A stretch of 64,000 nt of DNA from Clostridiales bacterium. GTDB lineage: Bacteria; Bacillota; Clostridia; Oscillospirales; CAG-272. The translations under genes were made by a program, and so were the position numbers. Position 1 is the first letter of the stretch. Each line of letters opens with the position of its first letter. Location: assembly GCA_021202555.1 (NCBI GenBank), contig JAJQCT010000006.1, positions 33,079 through 97,078 on the forward strand. Direction: 5' to 3'. Positions 33,217 to 42,461 of this stretch are shown here, piece by piece. Under the pieces are notes generated by a model. The model was not told where the DNA came from. It did no database searches and saw only the letters and a list, made by a program, of their open reading frames with translations.

Positions 33217-33806
33217 TCCTCATCTGTTTCCCGCTTTCTGTTGACGCAAATCATAATCAGCTCCGCCATATCACCGATTTCCTTTTTGCAGTCGTTTTTC
33301 ACCCATACATTCACAACTGACAGAATACCTTCCAGATAATACGCTATCACATATTCCGTATCTTCCTTTGTAAAGCCGTGCCGCTCTATGACAGGTTCAA
33401 GAATGTTCTTTTTCAGCGCTTCCGTATATCTGTCCATACCTATTGTATGACCGCTTTTCAATGCCGCCCGAAATAATCTTCTGTTTTCCTTTATGGAGGT
33501 AAGCCATGGGATTAAATGCTCTTCATTGATAAAATAAAGGTCATTTTTGTCCATAACGGAGACATCCTGAATACGCATATTCCGGTCGAAATAGCCGGAC
33601 ATCGTATCGGAAATATATTCCGCGCTCTCATTTAGCAAATCGCCTATCGTTTCATAATGAAGATAAAATGTTGAGCGATTCACTCCTGCCTTAGCACAGA
33701 TTTCCTTGACCGTTATGTACTCAAAATCCTTCGTTTCAAGAATGTCAAGGAAGGCTTTCACCATTCGGACTGCGGTATCATAATATTTGCTTTCAAACTT
33801 GTTCAA
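33213..33806 (-). CDS. TetR-family transcriptional regulator
   Basis: About 197 residues. The N-terminal HTH is clear (FEYITVKEICAKAGVNRSTFYLHYETIGDLL), the C-terminal helical domain is divergent as usual. A TTG at 33806 with GGAAGGTGA upstream is the most likely start; earlier GTG codons are in frame. It sits between two membrane-protein genes and probably represses the three-gene unit. Ligand unknown. Confidence 0.85.
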   Translation of the reverse strand: MNKFESKYYDTAVRMVKAFLDILETKDFEYITVKEICAKAGVNRSTFYLHYETIGDLLNESAEYISDTMSGYFDRNMRIQDVSVMDKNDLYFINEEHLIPWLTSIKENRRLFRAALKSGHTIGMDRYTEALKKNILEPVIERHGFTKEDTEYVIAYYLEGILSVVNVWVKNDCKKEIGDMAELIMICVNRKRETDEE

Positions 33807-33842
33807 CAGAATCACCTTCCCTGACACTTCACGTCTTTTGCG

Positions 33843-34202
33843 TTATAGAGACCTTTCGCTGATTTCATTCGCAAGCCTGATAATGTCGCCGGCATATTTT
33901 TCCATACCGCGTTTTTTTATTTTTTTGTAGATAGGATAGTTGACAGCGACGCCAACAATGCCTATAACACCAATGATTATGCCGCATATGAAGCTCATCT
34001 GTGTGCCGTTTCCTATCACGTCCATCGAAAGGCACATACCGGTGCCAAGCACCAGAGCGGATACAATTCCAAATGTATACGCGAAGATGTTGGCACCTCT
34101 CTTTGCCTTTCGGTCAAGCTTCTTCAAAGCTACAACCTTTGATGTTTTCTTTACGGAATACTCGTTTGCGATTGACTCCGCATAAATTTTGTCTGTGTTC
34201 AT
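33843..34202 (-). CDS. Two-helix membrane protein, 119 aa
   Basis: A soluble N-terminal region of about 35 residues (SVKKTSKVVALKKLDRKAK), two hydrophobic helices (about 36-85) and a basic C-terminal segment NYPIYKKIKKRGMEKYAGDII. Similar proteins are widespread in Firmicutes and uncharacterised; some carry an unproven reductase label. The ATG at 34202 has GAGAGG upstream. First gene of the TetR unit. Confidence 0.65.
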   Translation of the reverse strand: MNTDKIYAESIANEYSVKKTSKVVALKKLDRKAKRGANIFAYTFGIVSALVLGTGMCLSMDVIGNGTQMSFICGIIIGVIGIVGVAVNYPIYKKIKKRGMEKYAGDIIRLANEISERSL

Positions 34203-34572
34203 GTCCGGAACCTCTCTTTCATGATTTATGCATATATCATACCACTCGTTTCTTTCCAAATGAACAACACGCTTTTGAAAAAATGTCGGTCAGCTATCGA
34301 TTTCACCGTCGGGCATGGCACAAAAGCGGCTGTGCAGCCGCTCCTTTGATGAATGTGTTAAGTTCGGATTGAAAAATTGAAATTTGAATTACATACCGAT
34401 ATTTTGTTAGGCGAGGCTATTTTAACACAAAAGCGCAGGAAAGGCAAGCGGAATTGATAATATGAAGCTATCATGCGCCGCTTTACAGTAACCTTTGATG
34501 CGTATTGCTCTTTTGATTTCGATTTCGGAGATCACGTTCAGCGGCTTCGAGTAAAAAAATTTTATTTTGGGG

Positions 34573-34601
34573 TTGACAAATCGAAAAATACGCTGTATAA
34601 T
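34573..34601 (+). promoter_or_regulatory. Consensus promoter of yceD-rpmF
   Basis: TTGACA (34573-34578) and TATAAT (34596-34601), 17-bp spacer. The 100-bp leader contains the near-repeats GCGATACGACC and GCGATACGCC. Upstream, 34203-34560 holds no gene; only a small hairpin GCGGCTG/CAGCCGC at 34326-34341. Confidence 0.85.
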
Positions 34602-34701
34602 ATATCGTACCGTCAATGTGGACGTGTTTTTCGTGCGCTTTTCGCGTTGCGATACGACCGCGATACGCCGCGATACGACCGCAATGCGAGGGAGGTTATC
34701 G

Positions 34702-35241
34702 ATGACGCTTGATATATCCCCGATTTTGTCGGGCAAAACGTCCGATTTGTCGTTTGATTTTACTGTGACACCCGACGCATCGATGGCAACTCCGCCCGTG
34801 GGCGCCTTTCTTACCGCACCGATTGAGGTTCACGCTCTATTTGTCAGCGCGGGAATCACAGTCAGGCTCGAGGCTTTGGCGACTGTTTCGTACCGCGCGG
34901 TGTGCGACAGATGCACCGAGGAATTCAAGGCAAACTTCACCGTACCCTACGAAAAATACGTGAGGGATGTTTCGGCAGATTCGTCAAGCGACGAGGCGAG
35001 CGACGACGTTATATTCGACAGCGACGGCAAGGTATGCATCGACGCTGAAATTGTTGAGGAAGCGATGCTCTCGTTCCCCGCGCGCCTGCTCTGCCGTGAG
35101 GATTGTCTCGGGCTATGCGAGTACTGCGGTCAGAATCTCAATATCAGAGACTGCGGATGCGCGGAGCGCGAAAAAAACAGAATTGACCCGCGATGGGAGG
35201 CTCTCGCGTCGCTTTACGCTGACGACGAGGGGGAAAATTAG
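34702..35241 (+). CDS. yceD: YceD (DUF177) family protein
   Basis: 179 residues. Conserved features are the CDRCTEEF motif near residue 75 and the C-terminal cysteine pairs (LCREDCLGLCEYCGQ, then DCGC) characteristic of DUF177. In Escherichia coli and plants the family is linked to 23S rRNA accumulation. It immediately precedes rpmF, the near-universal arrangement. GGGAGG lies before the ATG at 34702. Confidence 0.9.
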   Translation: MTLDISPILSGKTSDLSFDFTVTPDASMATPPVGAFLTAPIEVHALFVSAGITVRLEALATVSYRAVCDRCTEEFKANFTVPYEKYVRDVSADSSSDEASDDVIFDSDGKVCIDAEIVEEAMLSFPARLLCREDCLGLCEYCGQNLNIRDCGCAEREKNRIDPRWEALASLYADDEGEN

Positions 35242-35307
35242 TTTATGCGGCGTGCGGCAATGCCCGCGCCCTTTAATACATTCGTTTTATAACGGAGGGA
35301 AAATATT

Positions 35308-35499
35308 ATGGCAGTTCCGAAAAGAAAAGTTTCGCCCGCGCGCCGCGACAAGAGACGCTCGAGCAACAGCAAGCTTACCGCGCCGAGCATGGTAAAATGC
35401 TCCAACTGCGGAGAATACACGCTCAATCACCGTGTTTGCCCCGCCTGCGGTCACTATGACGGAAAAGAGATCATAAGCAAGGAAGATTCAAAGAAGTAA
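35308..35499 (+). CDS. rpmF: 50S ribosomal protein L32
   Basis: 63 residues, opening with AVPKRKVSPARRDKRRS and containing the zinc-binding CSNCGEYTLNHRVCPACGHY. All four cysteines are kept, so this is the zinc-binding form. It follows yceD by 66 bp with its own GGAGG. Confidence 0.97.
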   Translation: MAVPKRKVSPARRDKRRSSNSKLTAPSMVKCSNCGEYTLNHRVCPACGHYDGKEIISKEDSKK

Positions 35500-35727
35500 T
35501 CCGCCCCTCGGCGACGGTTTCTTTTGCGATACCCTGCGATGGCATGGAACCCTCGCTGCGGCAAGCCCGCGCGAATGAAGGGTTCCTTTCTCTTTAAGGT
35601 GTGATTCAAAGCAGCATTTGAATCAAAATCACGGGACCTGTTGGCAAATCCGCGATTTGCTTGGCGGCGTTCCCGATTAAAAGGCATTTATTCAGGTACA
35701 TAAAATATTCCAAGGGAGAATTTCGAC

Positions 35728-36498
35728 ATGACAGACATTTACCCCGACGAACGTGTTGACCGAATAAACGAACATATTACACTCATTCAGGCACGCGACG
35801 GGCTTACATTCACAACTGACGCATACCTTCTTTCTGCGTATATAAAGCGCCCTGCGGGAGTCAATATCCGCGCAGCGGAGCTTGGAGCGGGTACCGGCGT
35901 CGTTTCTCTGCTCGCTGCCTCAAGGGGCAAGGCGGATTTTTTTGCCTCAGTCGAGGTGCAGGAGCGCTTTTTCGACATAATGAAGCGCAATATCGCGCAT
36001 AACGGCTTCGACGGTGTAATCGAACCCGTACTTGCGGATGTGAGGAGCATTAACGGCTCTCTTTGCGGCGGAGGATTTGATTATGTTTTTTCAAATCCGC
36101 CATATATGACAGCCGATTCGGGAATTTTAAGCGAAAGCGGAGCGATGAACATCGCGCGCCGCGAGATTCTCGGCGGAATCGACGACTTCTGCGGCGCCGC
36201 CGCGCGTCTTTGCCGCCAAGGGGGAATGTTCTACGTCGTTTATCGCCCTGAAAGAATCGCTGACCTGATGGTGTCGCTGCGCCGCTCGGGCTTTGAGCCA
36301 AAGACGCTGACGCTTTTATATCCTACCCCGTCGGGCAGACCGTCGCTTGTTCTCTGTGCCGCGAGGCGAGGAGGAGGGGCGGGACTTACCGTGACACCGC
36401 CGCTTTTCGCGTACAAGGAGGAAAACGGGAGAGAGGAGACGGAAAATTTCAAATATATATACGAAAACGACGATTTTCCGCAGGAGTACAGACAATGA
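35728..36498 (+). CDS. TrmN6/YfiC-like adenine N6-methyltransferase
   Basis: 256 residues of a Rossmann methyltransferase: SAM motif I as AAELGAGTGVVSLLAA and the catalytic NPPY in DYVFSNPPYMT. Such enzymes methylate A37 of tRNA1(Val) in E. coli; in Firmicutes the target is less certain. AAGGGAGAA precedes the ATG. Its stop overlaps the rsmI start by ATGA, the common Firmicutes pairing. Confidence 0.88.
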   Translation: MTDIYPDERVDRINEHITLIQARDGLTFTTDAYLLSAYIKRPAGVNIRAAELGAGTGVVSLLAASRGKADFFASVEVQERFFDIMKRNIAHNGFDGVIEPVLADVRSINGSLCGGGFDYVFSNPPYMTADSGILSESGAMNIARREILGGIDDFCGAAARLCRQGGMFYVVYRPERIADLMVSLRRSGFEPKTLTLLYPTPSGRPSLVLCAARRGGGAGLTVTPPLFAYKEENGREETENFKYIYENDDFPQEYRQ

Positions 36499-37367
36499 AC
36501 GAGAAGGATGAAAATGAAAAAAATCAGGTAATCGGCGGCACGCTTTACCTCGTCTCAACGCCTATAGGAAATATGGCAGACATATCAAGCCGTGCCGTCA
36601 AGGTGCTTTCGGAAGTGGATTTCGTCGCCGCAGAGGATACACGCCACACGGGGCTTTTGCTCTCCCGCCTCGGGATTTCGCGCCCGATGATGAGCTATTA
36701 TGAGGAAAATAAGCGCTCAGCGGGAGATAAAATCATATCGCGCCTTCTTTCGGGAGAGAGCTGCGCGCTCTGCACCGATGCGGGAACGCCCGCGATAAGC
36801 GATCCCGGGGCGGATATTGTACGCGATGCTGTGAAGGCGGGGATAAATGTTACTGCCGTTCCCGGCGCGTGCGCGGCGGTGACGGCGCTTTCGATTTCGG
36901 GCGCCGACACGAAAAGCTTCGTATTTTACGGATTTTTGCCGACGGAAAACACGCCGCGCGGAAAAATCACAGACGAAATTTCGCGCGAGCGCAGGACGGT
37001 AATTTTATATGAAGCGCCGCACAGATTGAAAAGGACGCTCGGCGAGCTTAAGGCGAGCTGCGGCGGCGAGCGAGGAGCTGCGCTCTGCCGCGAGCTGACA
37101 AAGCTCAACGAGGAGGTGATTCGCGGCACGCTCGATGAGCTTATACAAAAATATGAGGACATCGAGCCGCGGGGCGAATATGTGATTGTGCTTCACGGCG
37201 CAGCACCCCGGGACGGCGCGCTCGAATGGGAAGGACTTTCCGTGAAAGAACACGTCGAGGCGTACATCAGCTCGGGAATGAACCAAATGGACGCGATTAA
37301 AGCCGCAGCCCGCGACAGAGGCGTTCCGAAAGGCGAGATATATAAAAAATACGCGGTGCGGCAGTGA
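36495..37367 (+). CDS. rsmI: 16S rRNA (cytidine(1402)-2'-O)-methyltransferase
   Basis: 290 residues, a tetrapyrrole-methylase fold: GTLYLVSTPIGNMADIS, EDTRHTGLLLS, CTDAGTPAISDPG and GFLP are all typical of RsmI. It methylates the 2'-O of C1402 in the decoding centre. The ATG overlaps the preceding methyltransferase stop by four bases. A terminator follows 20 bp after the stop. Confidence 0.96.
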   Translation: MNEKDENEKNQVIGGTLYLVSTPIGNMADISSRAVKVLSEVDFVAAEDTRHTGLLLSRLGISRPMMSYYEENKRSAGDKIISRLLSGESCALCTDAGTPAISDPGADIVRDAVKAGINVTAVPGACAAVTALSISGADTKSFVFYGFLPTENTPRGKITDEISRERRTVILYEAPHRLKRTLGELKASCGGERGAALCRELTKLNEEVIRGTLDELIQKYEDIEPRGEYVIVLHGAAPRDGALEWEGLSVKEHVEAYISSGMNQMDAIKAAARDRGVPKGEIYKKYAVRQ

Positions 37368-37386
37368 GTGAGACGCCTCATCGCGA

Positions 37387-37420
37387 AAAAATCACGGACA
37401 GTATGTTGTCCGTGATTTTT
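37387..37420 (+). terminator. Terminator after rsmI
   Basis: AAATCACGGACA pairs with TGTCCGTGATTT around GTATGT and runs into TTTTTC; the reverse side also has A/T tracts. Confidence 0.85.
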
Positions 37421-37481
37421 CATTTTTTAAGCATTAAAAAGATGCCCGCGTGCCTGCACTGATAAAATCAGCCGTCAGCTT

Positions 37482-37976
37482 TCATCTGCCGAATACTAAA
37501 TCATCGCCGTCCAGCTCGTCAAGCTTTTGTAGACCCACCGACAAATAAAGCCGCTGCGCATATACGTTTGACTGCTCGGTTGAAACCTTTATCATTTCAC
37601 CGTCCGCAATACCTTCCAATATTTCGATTGCAAGCTCTGCGGCTTTTTTTCCGTATCCCTTTCCCTGCTCGTCCCGGTCGATGAAATAGCTCCATGAAAG
37701 AGCGCTGCCGGTGCCGAGCCATTTGAGCAGGTTTATAAAGCCGATGTTTTTCCCGTCACTGTTACAGATTATGCAAGGGTAATTATTGTCGGGATTAATA
37801 TACGCCCTTCCAATCGAAAATCCCGCAGGATTGACCAGATCAATCTGATCATCTCTTAATTTGCAGTCAAATATCGCATAAATCAAATCATCCTGCGACT
37901 TGATTTTTTTGAAGCAAACTCTGTCATTTCCCCACTTTTCAGAAGGGAGTGCATCCAGCTTTGTTCTGAATGACAT
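37482..37976 (-). CDS. GNAT-family N-acetyltransferase
   Basis: 164 residues. The acetyl-CoA binding motif is DEQGKGYGKKAAELAI, and the later NVYAQRLYLSVGLQKL matches the final GNAT strand-helix. AAGGAGG precedes the ATG. A single-gene unit. The substrate cannot be predicted. Confidence 0.8.
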   Translation of the reverse strand: MSFRTKLDALPSEKWGNDRVCFKKIKSQDDLIYAIFDCKLRDDQIDLVNPAGFSIGRAYINPDNNYPCIICNSDGKNIGFINLLKWLGTGSALSWSYFIDRDEQGKGYGKKAAELAIEILEGIADGEMIKVSTEQSNVYAQRLYLSVGLQKLDELDGDDLVFGR

Positions 37977-38101
37977 ATTGATTCCTCCTTATTCCGACAG
38001 AAAATCGTTCTGCCGTATCATTTTTTGATTTTTATGCATATGGATTCCTAATCCCTGCACACACAAATTCCGGTTTCACGGCAGGCACGTCAGGCGCCTT
38101 C

Positions 38102-38950
38102 CTACCCTCTCGCGTCTCTGTATTCCTTCATCGCAGTCAGCAAGTCGTAGGGCACACGCAAATCCCCCGTTCCACGTCCGATTGAAATATGAGGCTTGAA
38201 CGCGCCGTGAAAATCTGAGCCGCCCGAGAGCAGCAGCCCGAGCCTTGACGCAAGCCTGCGATACGCCTCGCCCGACTCAGGCGTATATTCGGTGTAATAG
38301 CCCTCAATTCCCGCCAGTCCCTCGGATTTTAAGTATTTGAGAAAATCGTACAAATCGTCGAGTGTGCGCCGCGTCTGATTCAAGTGCGCGACAAAAGCGA
38401 TTCCGCCGGCGTCGTTTATGAGGTGAACCGCCTCCACATCCGTGAGCGCCTGAATCCCGCTGTATGCGGGGCGACCGTTTGATAAATAAAGGTCAAACGC
38501 TTCCTTCACGGAGCCGACATAGCCCTTGTTCGTCATGATTTTCGCGAAATGCGCGCGGCAGAGAATGTTGTCACCCGCAATCTCGCGCGCCTCATCCATC
38601 GTCACGTCGAATCCGAGCGCGTTCAGCTTTCGGCAAACATCCTCCTCGCGCTCATAGCGGACGCGGCGCACCGACTCGAGCTTCGATTTCAGCGCTTCAG
38701 ATTCAGGGTCGATAAAATAGCCGAGGATGTGCGTTTCCGTCTTTGATTCCGACGACAGCTCTATGGCGGGCATCACCTCGATTGAAGATTTCTCGCCCTC
38801 GGCAAGCGCCTCGGCGACGCCAGCCGTCGTGTCGTGGTCGGAAAGCGCCACAGCAGAAAGTCCCGCCTCCTTCGCGGCACGTACAACCTCCGCTGGCGTC
38901 ATGCTGCCGTCGCTTGCAGTCGAATGCGTGTGAAGATCAATATATTTCAT
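38102..38950 (-). CDS. PHP-domain phosphoesterase
   Basis: 282 residues with the PHP metal-binding motifs DLHTHSTASDGSMTP, SDHDTTAGV, a central His (CRAHFAKIM) and the terminal GSDFHG. Related proteins include nucleoside 3',5'-bisphosphate and oligoribonucleotide phosphatases (RNase AM/YciV type). It is the last gene of the asnB-to-PHP operon, 43 bp after murE; whether it takes part in wall synthesis is unclear. AAAGGAGAG precedes the ATG. Confidence 0.88.
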   Translation of the reverse strand: MKYIDLHTHSTASDGSMTPAEVVRAAKEAGLSAVALSDHDTTAGVAEALAEGEKSSIEVMPAIELSSESKTETHILGYFIDPESEALKSKLESVRRVRYEREEDVCRKLNALGFDVTMDEAREIAGDNILCRAHFAKIMTNKGYVGSVKEAFDLYLSNGRPAYSGIQALTDVEAVHLINDAGGIAFVAHLNQTRRTLDDLYDFLKYLKSEGLAGIEGYYTEYTPESGEAYRRLASRLGLLLSGGSDFHGAFKPHISIGRGTGDLRVPYDLLTAMKEYRDARG

Positions 38951-38993
38951 ATGCGGCTCTCCTTTTCGATTTTTTCACGCTTCATGACGCTTG

Positions 38994-40496
38994 TCATACT
39001 GTTTCCGCTTCCTTTGCGGCTTCAAGGAGAATTTCGCGCTCCGAAAAAGGAACGTGAACGCCGTTTATGAGCTGCGTTTTTTCATGTCCCTTTCCCGCCA
39101 GAAGGACTATTTCCCCGGGAATTGCGTTTTTCACTGCAAATCTCACGGCTTTCGCTCGGTCGGGAATCGCCACGTAGGGCGTGTTCCTGCCCTCAAAGCC
39201 GACAAGTATGTCAACGATAATTTTCATCGGGTCCTCGAAGTCCGGCTCATCCGCGGTCAGTATGCAGAAATCCGCAAGCTCCGATACGGCACGTCCAATC
39301 GGCGCGCGGCGCGAGAACGTCCTTCCGCCGACGCTTCCGACAAGGACAGTAAGCCGCGTCGGATTATATCCGCGAAGAACGGAAAGCACGGAGCGCAGCG
39401 AAAGCTCATTGTGCGCGTAATCGATTACAAACGTGGCATACGGAAGAACGTCTACCACCTCAAATCTGCCCTCGACGGCAGATTTTGCAAGGGCGTCGCC
39501 GATTTTGTCATCGTCAGCGCCCAGCCCTTTGCATACGGCATACGCCGCCGCCGCGTTCATGACGCTGAAATCCCCCGGGGCGCGCACGGTGATTTTATGC
39601 GAGGCTCCGTTTTTTTCACGAATATCAAATACGGTGCCGAGCATTCCTCCCTTGGCGTAATTTTCCCTGTTATGCGCATAAAAATCAGCGCTTTCGTCAA
39701 GCGCCGAAACGGAAACAAGCTCGGTTCCGGCAGGCGCGCGCCCAATCATATAGTCCGCGTATTCGTCGTCGGCGTTATACACAATCCGCCGCGCGCCGAA
39801 ATCGGAGAAAAGGCGCGCCTTACAGTCGCGGTAATGCTCAAATGTGGGATGCTCCGCGCCGCCTATGTGGTCGGGCGAGAGATTTGTGAACACGGCGGTA
39901 TCGAATGTCAGCCCGCGCACGCGCTCCTTATAGAGCGCCTGAGATGACACCTCCATAACGGCGACCTTAATGCCGGATCGCCTCATCGCGGCGAAAATCT
40001 CGCAAAGATCGGATGCTTCGGGTGTCGTCGGAGTTGTGCGCGGCATTTTAATGCTTCCCGCGCCGGGCGGCAAAAGAACGCCGAGCGAGCCTATACAGCC
40101 CGAGGGGATTCCCGCGTCGTTCAGAATATCCGCGATATAGACGGATGTCGTCGTCTTTCCCTTTGTTCCCGTGATTCCGACAAGCGTAAGCTCTCGGTCG
40201 GGATAACCGTATACGGCGCGCGAAATATCGGCGAGCGCCGACCTCGTGTCGCCGCACACGGCGACCGCCGCGTCCTCGGGGACTGAAAGTCCGTGTTCCG
40301 ACAAAAATGCGCGGCAGCCCCTGCCGTAGGCGCTCATCGCATAGTCGTGTCCGTCCGTGTCATCGCCCGCAATGCATACGAAAACGGAATTTTCGTCCGT
40401 GCGGCGAGAATCGAATCTCACATTTGAAACTTCAATATGCTCGTATTTTTCGGGAAGCGATATTCCCAAAGCCAAAAGCGCGTCAACGTATTTCAT
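38994..40496 (-). CDS. murE: MurE-type UDP-MurNAc-dipeptide ligase (probably not DAP-specific)
   Basis: 500 residues, with the Mur ligase ATP loop GITGTKGKTTTS, the carbamylated-Lys region and the C-terminal GKGHE. The position that reads DNPR in diaminopimelate-adding enzymes is DEPDFEDP here (from residue 416), lacking the Arg that contacts DAP. This suggests L-Lys or another diamino acid as substrate. It overlaps the racemase gene by 14 bp and lies with genes for a D-Asp bridge, which in known bacteria is carried by L-Lys; the two observations agree. Confidence 0.88.
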   Translation of the reverse strand: MKYVDALLALGISLPEKYEHIEVSNVRFDSRRTDENSVFVCIAGDDTDGHDYAMSAYGRGCRAFLSEHGLSVPEDAAVAVCGDTRSALADISRAVYGYPDRELTLVGITGTKGKTTTSVYIADILNDAGIPSGCIGSLGVLLPPGAGSIKMPRTTPTTPEASDLCEIFAAMRRSGIKVAVMEVSSQALYKERVRGLTFDTAVFTNLSPDHIGGAEHPTFEHYRDCKARLFSDFGARRIVYNADDEYADYMIGRAPAGTELVSVSALDESADFYAHNRENYAKGGMLGTVFDIREKNGASHKITVRAPGDFSVMNAAAAYAVCKGLGADDDKIGDALAKSAVEGRFEVVDVLPYATFVIDYAHNELSLRSVLSVLRGYNPTRLTVLVGSVGGRTFSRRAPIGRAVSELADFCILTADEPDFEDPMKIIVDILVGFEGRNTPYVAIPDRAKAVRFAVKNAIPGEIVLLAGKGHEKTQLINGVHVPFSEREILLEAAKEAETV

Positions 40497-41226
40497 GTCC
40501 GCAGCCCTCCATAAGCAAAGCGGAAAACCCGCACGGCTCCCCGCCGCAGTATTTTATCGCCTCGCAGGCAAGAACCTCAAGCGTATCTATAAAGCGCTCG
40601 TCATCATACGCCACAAGAGGAAGCTCTGTGCAGCCTAAAATCACGGCGTCGCACCCCGTCGAAAGCATTTTTTCTGCGGCTTTTCTGAAAATCGCCTCGC
40701 CGCCCGCGCGTCCCGCCTTTACATAGTCGTAAATCACTGACATTATGAGCCGCTGCGTTTCCGTGTCGGGATAAACGCATTCAATGCCCCTCTCCGAAAG
40801 CGCGCGTTTATATATTCCCGACGCAAGCGTCCCGTCCGTCGCCATTATTCCCGCCCGCCGACATCCGCAATTACGCACGAAATCGGCTGTCAGCTCCACC
40901 ATTGAAAGAACGGGAATGCTCACGGCGGCGGAAATCTCGTCAAGGAACATATGCGAGGTATTGCACGGTATTGCGAGAACCTCCGCCCCCGCTCGCTCAA
41001 GCGTTCCGGCACTTTTTATGAGCGCGGGGACGGGGCTTTCGTCGCTTTTCCCCATTATATACGCAGTTCTGTCTGGCGTGTCGGCTCGGCTGTATATTAT
41101 AATGTTCAGATTGTCGGCGTCGCGCTCGGCTTTCGTATGCTCCGTTATCATTTTATAAAAATGCGCGGATGCTAAAGGACCAAGCCCGCCGATTATGCCG
41201 AGAGTTTTCTTTTCAATATCTGACAT
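40483..41226 (-). CDS. Aspartate/glutamate racemase
   Basis: 247 residues of the Asp/Glu racemase family. Opening GIIGGLGPLASAHFY and both catalytic cysteines (IPCNTSH and LGCTEL) mark it as aspartate-racemase type rather than MurI. It supplies D-Asp from L-Asp in the cytoplasm. It overlaps murE and follows the D-Asp ligase-like gene by 10 bp, as racemase and ligase are paired in Enterococcus faecium. GGAGCGGCGG precedes the ATG. Confidence 0.9.
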   Translation of the reverse strand: MSDIEKKTLGIIGGLGPLASAHFYKMITEHTKAERDADNLNIIIYSRADTPDRTAYIMGKSDESPVPALIKSAGTLERAGAEVLAIPCNTSHMFLDEISAAVSIPVLSMVELTADFVRNCGCRRAGIMATDGTLASGIYKRALSERGIECVYPDTETQRLIMSVIYDYVKAGRAGGEAIFRKAAEKMLSTGCDAVILGCTELPLVAYDDERFIDTLEVLACEAIKYCGGEPCGFSALLMEGCGHEIR

Positions 41227-41236
41227 CCGCCGCTCC

Positions 41237-42445
41237 TTACTTGTTTTCCTTATATTTTTTATATTGATTCGCGCACATATAAAGCACGCACATAAGCCGC
41301 ACGAGCGAGCGCTTCAGGTCATATCCGTAAAAGAGCGACGAGCATTCGCTCCCCTTCTTTGCGAGAGCTTTTGCCTTGGCAACAAGCGCATCGTCCCCCG
41401 AATATTTGTAGACGACCCCTTTCGGCACATTGTGCCAGAAAACCTCGTTTTTTGTTTCAATCGGTGCCGCAGGTTCCCCGAAAAGCAGGTCATCCGCCGC
41501 AATTTTTGCAATATTCGCGCCCGCTGCCGTCACATAAAGATTGCTTCTTCCCTGCCGCAGATTCATGTCGAGCGCAAGATATTTACCCGTTTTCGGGTCG
41601 AGAACAATATCAAAATTGCAAAAGCCCGTGTAACGCTCCGCTTCAAGCATTCTGACAAACGGGCGCGTGATTTCCGGCGCATATTCGGTTATTATCGCCG
41701 AATGATTGCCTATTCCGTGAGGCGTATGCTCCTCAAGCAGCACATGACCGAGCGAGACGAGGCGCACTCCTCCGTCCCTATCCGAATACGTCGTCAGAAC
41801 GCGCATTTTGCCGTCGCCGCCCTTGATTTTCTGCTGTATGATTATGCGCCTTTCATATCCCGACGCGAAAATCGAATTTATAATTTTTTCGGCGTCCGCC
41901 GCGTCCTTCGCGTAGTAAACCTTGCGCATTCCGTCGAACGGATGACGCCAGTATTCGGCGCTTGACGAGGGCTTTATCACAAGGGGAAACTCAAATCCCG
42001 AAAAATCTGGCACATCGCCTTTTTTCAGAATCAGCGTTTTCGGGCGCGGAATGCCGTACTTTTCACACATTTCGTAAAAATCCGCTTTTTCGGCGAAAAT
42101 GTCGCGGCACCGCGCCGACGTATACGGTACGGCGTATGCATTGAGAGCACCAGCCTCTCCCGCGTCAATTATCATCGAAACGTAATCGTCCGTGCAGCCG
42201 AAAAGGATGAGCTTTTCGCCGGTATGCTCATCCGCAAACGCTTTGAGCGTATCGGCAAGCACATTTTTGTCGTCGAGACCGGGGACTATATGCGGGATTA
42301 TGATTTTTGAATATTTTGTCGCCGATACCGCGTAACGCCCGATTACGTGACTCTTTACGCCGTAAGCGTCATGAAAGGCGCGCGCCAGATTGTATGCGTT
42401 GAGGTCGCCGCCGAGAAGAACGGGAACCGGAGTATTGCTGCTCAT
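41237..42445 (-). CDS. ATP-grasp ligase resembling D-aspartate ligase (Asl-fm type)
   Basis: 402 residues. The N-terminus VPVLLGGDLNAYNLARAFHD is like the opening of E. faecium D-aspartate ligase as I recall it, and the ATP-grasp core is visible (FPLVIKPSSS, IIIQQKIKG, FCNFDIVLDP, DMNLRQGRS). In that species the enzyme links the beta-carboxyl of D-Asp to the Lys side chain of the UDP-MurNAc pentapeptide. The ATG at 42445 has AAAGGAG upstream. It lies between the asnB-like gene (17 bp) and the racemase. The general carboxylate-amine ligase class is sure; the exact substrate is inferred from the operon. Confidence 0.82.
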   Translation of the reverse strand: MSSNTPVPVLLGGDLNAYNLARAFHDAYGVKSHVIGRYAVSATKYSKIIIPHIVPGLDDKNVLADTLKAFADEHTGEKLILFGCTDDYVSMIIDAGEAGALNAYAVPYTSARCRDIFAEKADFYEMCEKYGIPRPKTLILKKGDVPDFSGFEFPLVIKPSSSAEYWRHPFDGMRKVYYAKDAADAEKIINSIFASGYERRIIIQQKIKGGDGKMRVLTTYSDRDGGVRLVSLGHVLLEEHTPHGIGNHSAIITEYAPEITRPFVRMLEAERYTGFCNFDIVLDPKTGKYLALDMNLRQGRSNLYVTAAGANIAKIAADDLLFGEPAAPIETKNEVFWHNVPKGVVYKYSGDDALVAKAKALAKKGSECSSLFYGYDLKRSLVRLMCVLYMCANQYKKYKENK

Positions 42446-42461
42446 TTCAGATAGGTCTCCT

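Noticed and set aside
38991..39947. 318-residue frame antisense to murE
   Set aside because: Shadow of murE, with no ribosome site and no recognisable domain.
41195..41965. 256-residue frame antisense to the ATP-grasp ligase
   Set aside because: Shadow frame; the ligase motifs are on the other strand.
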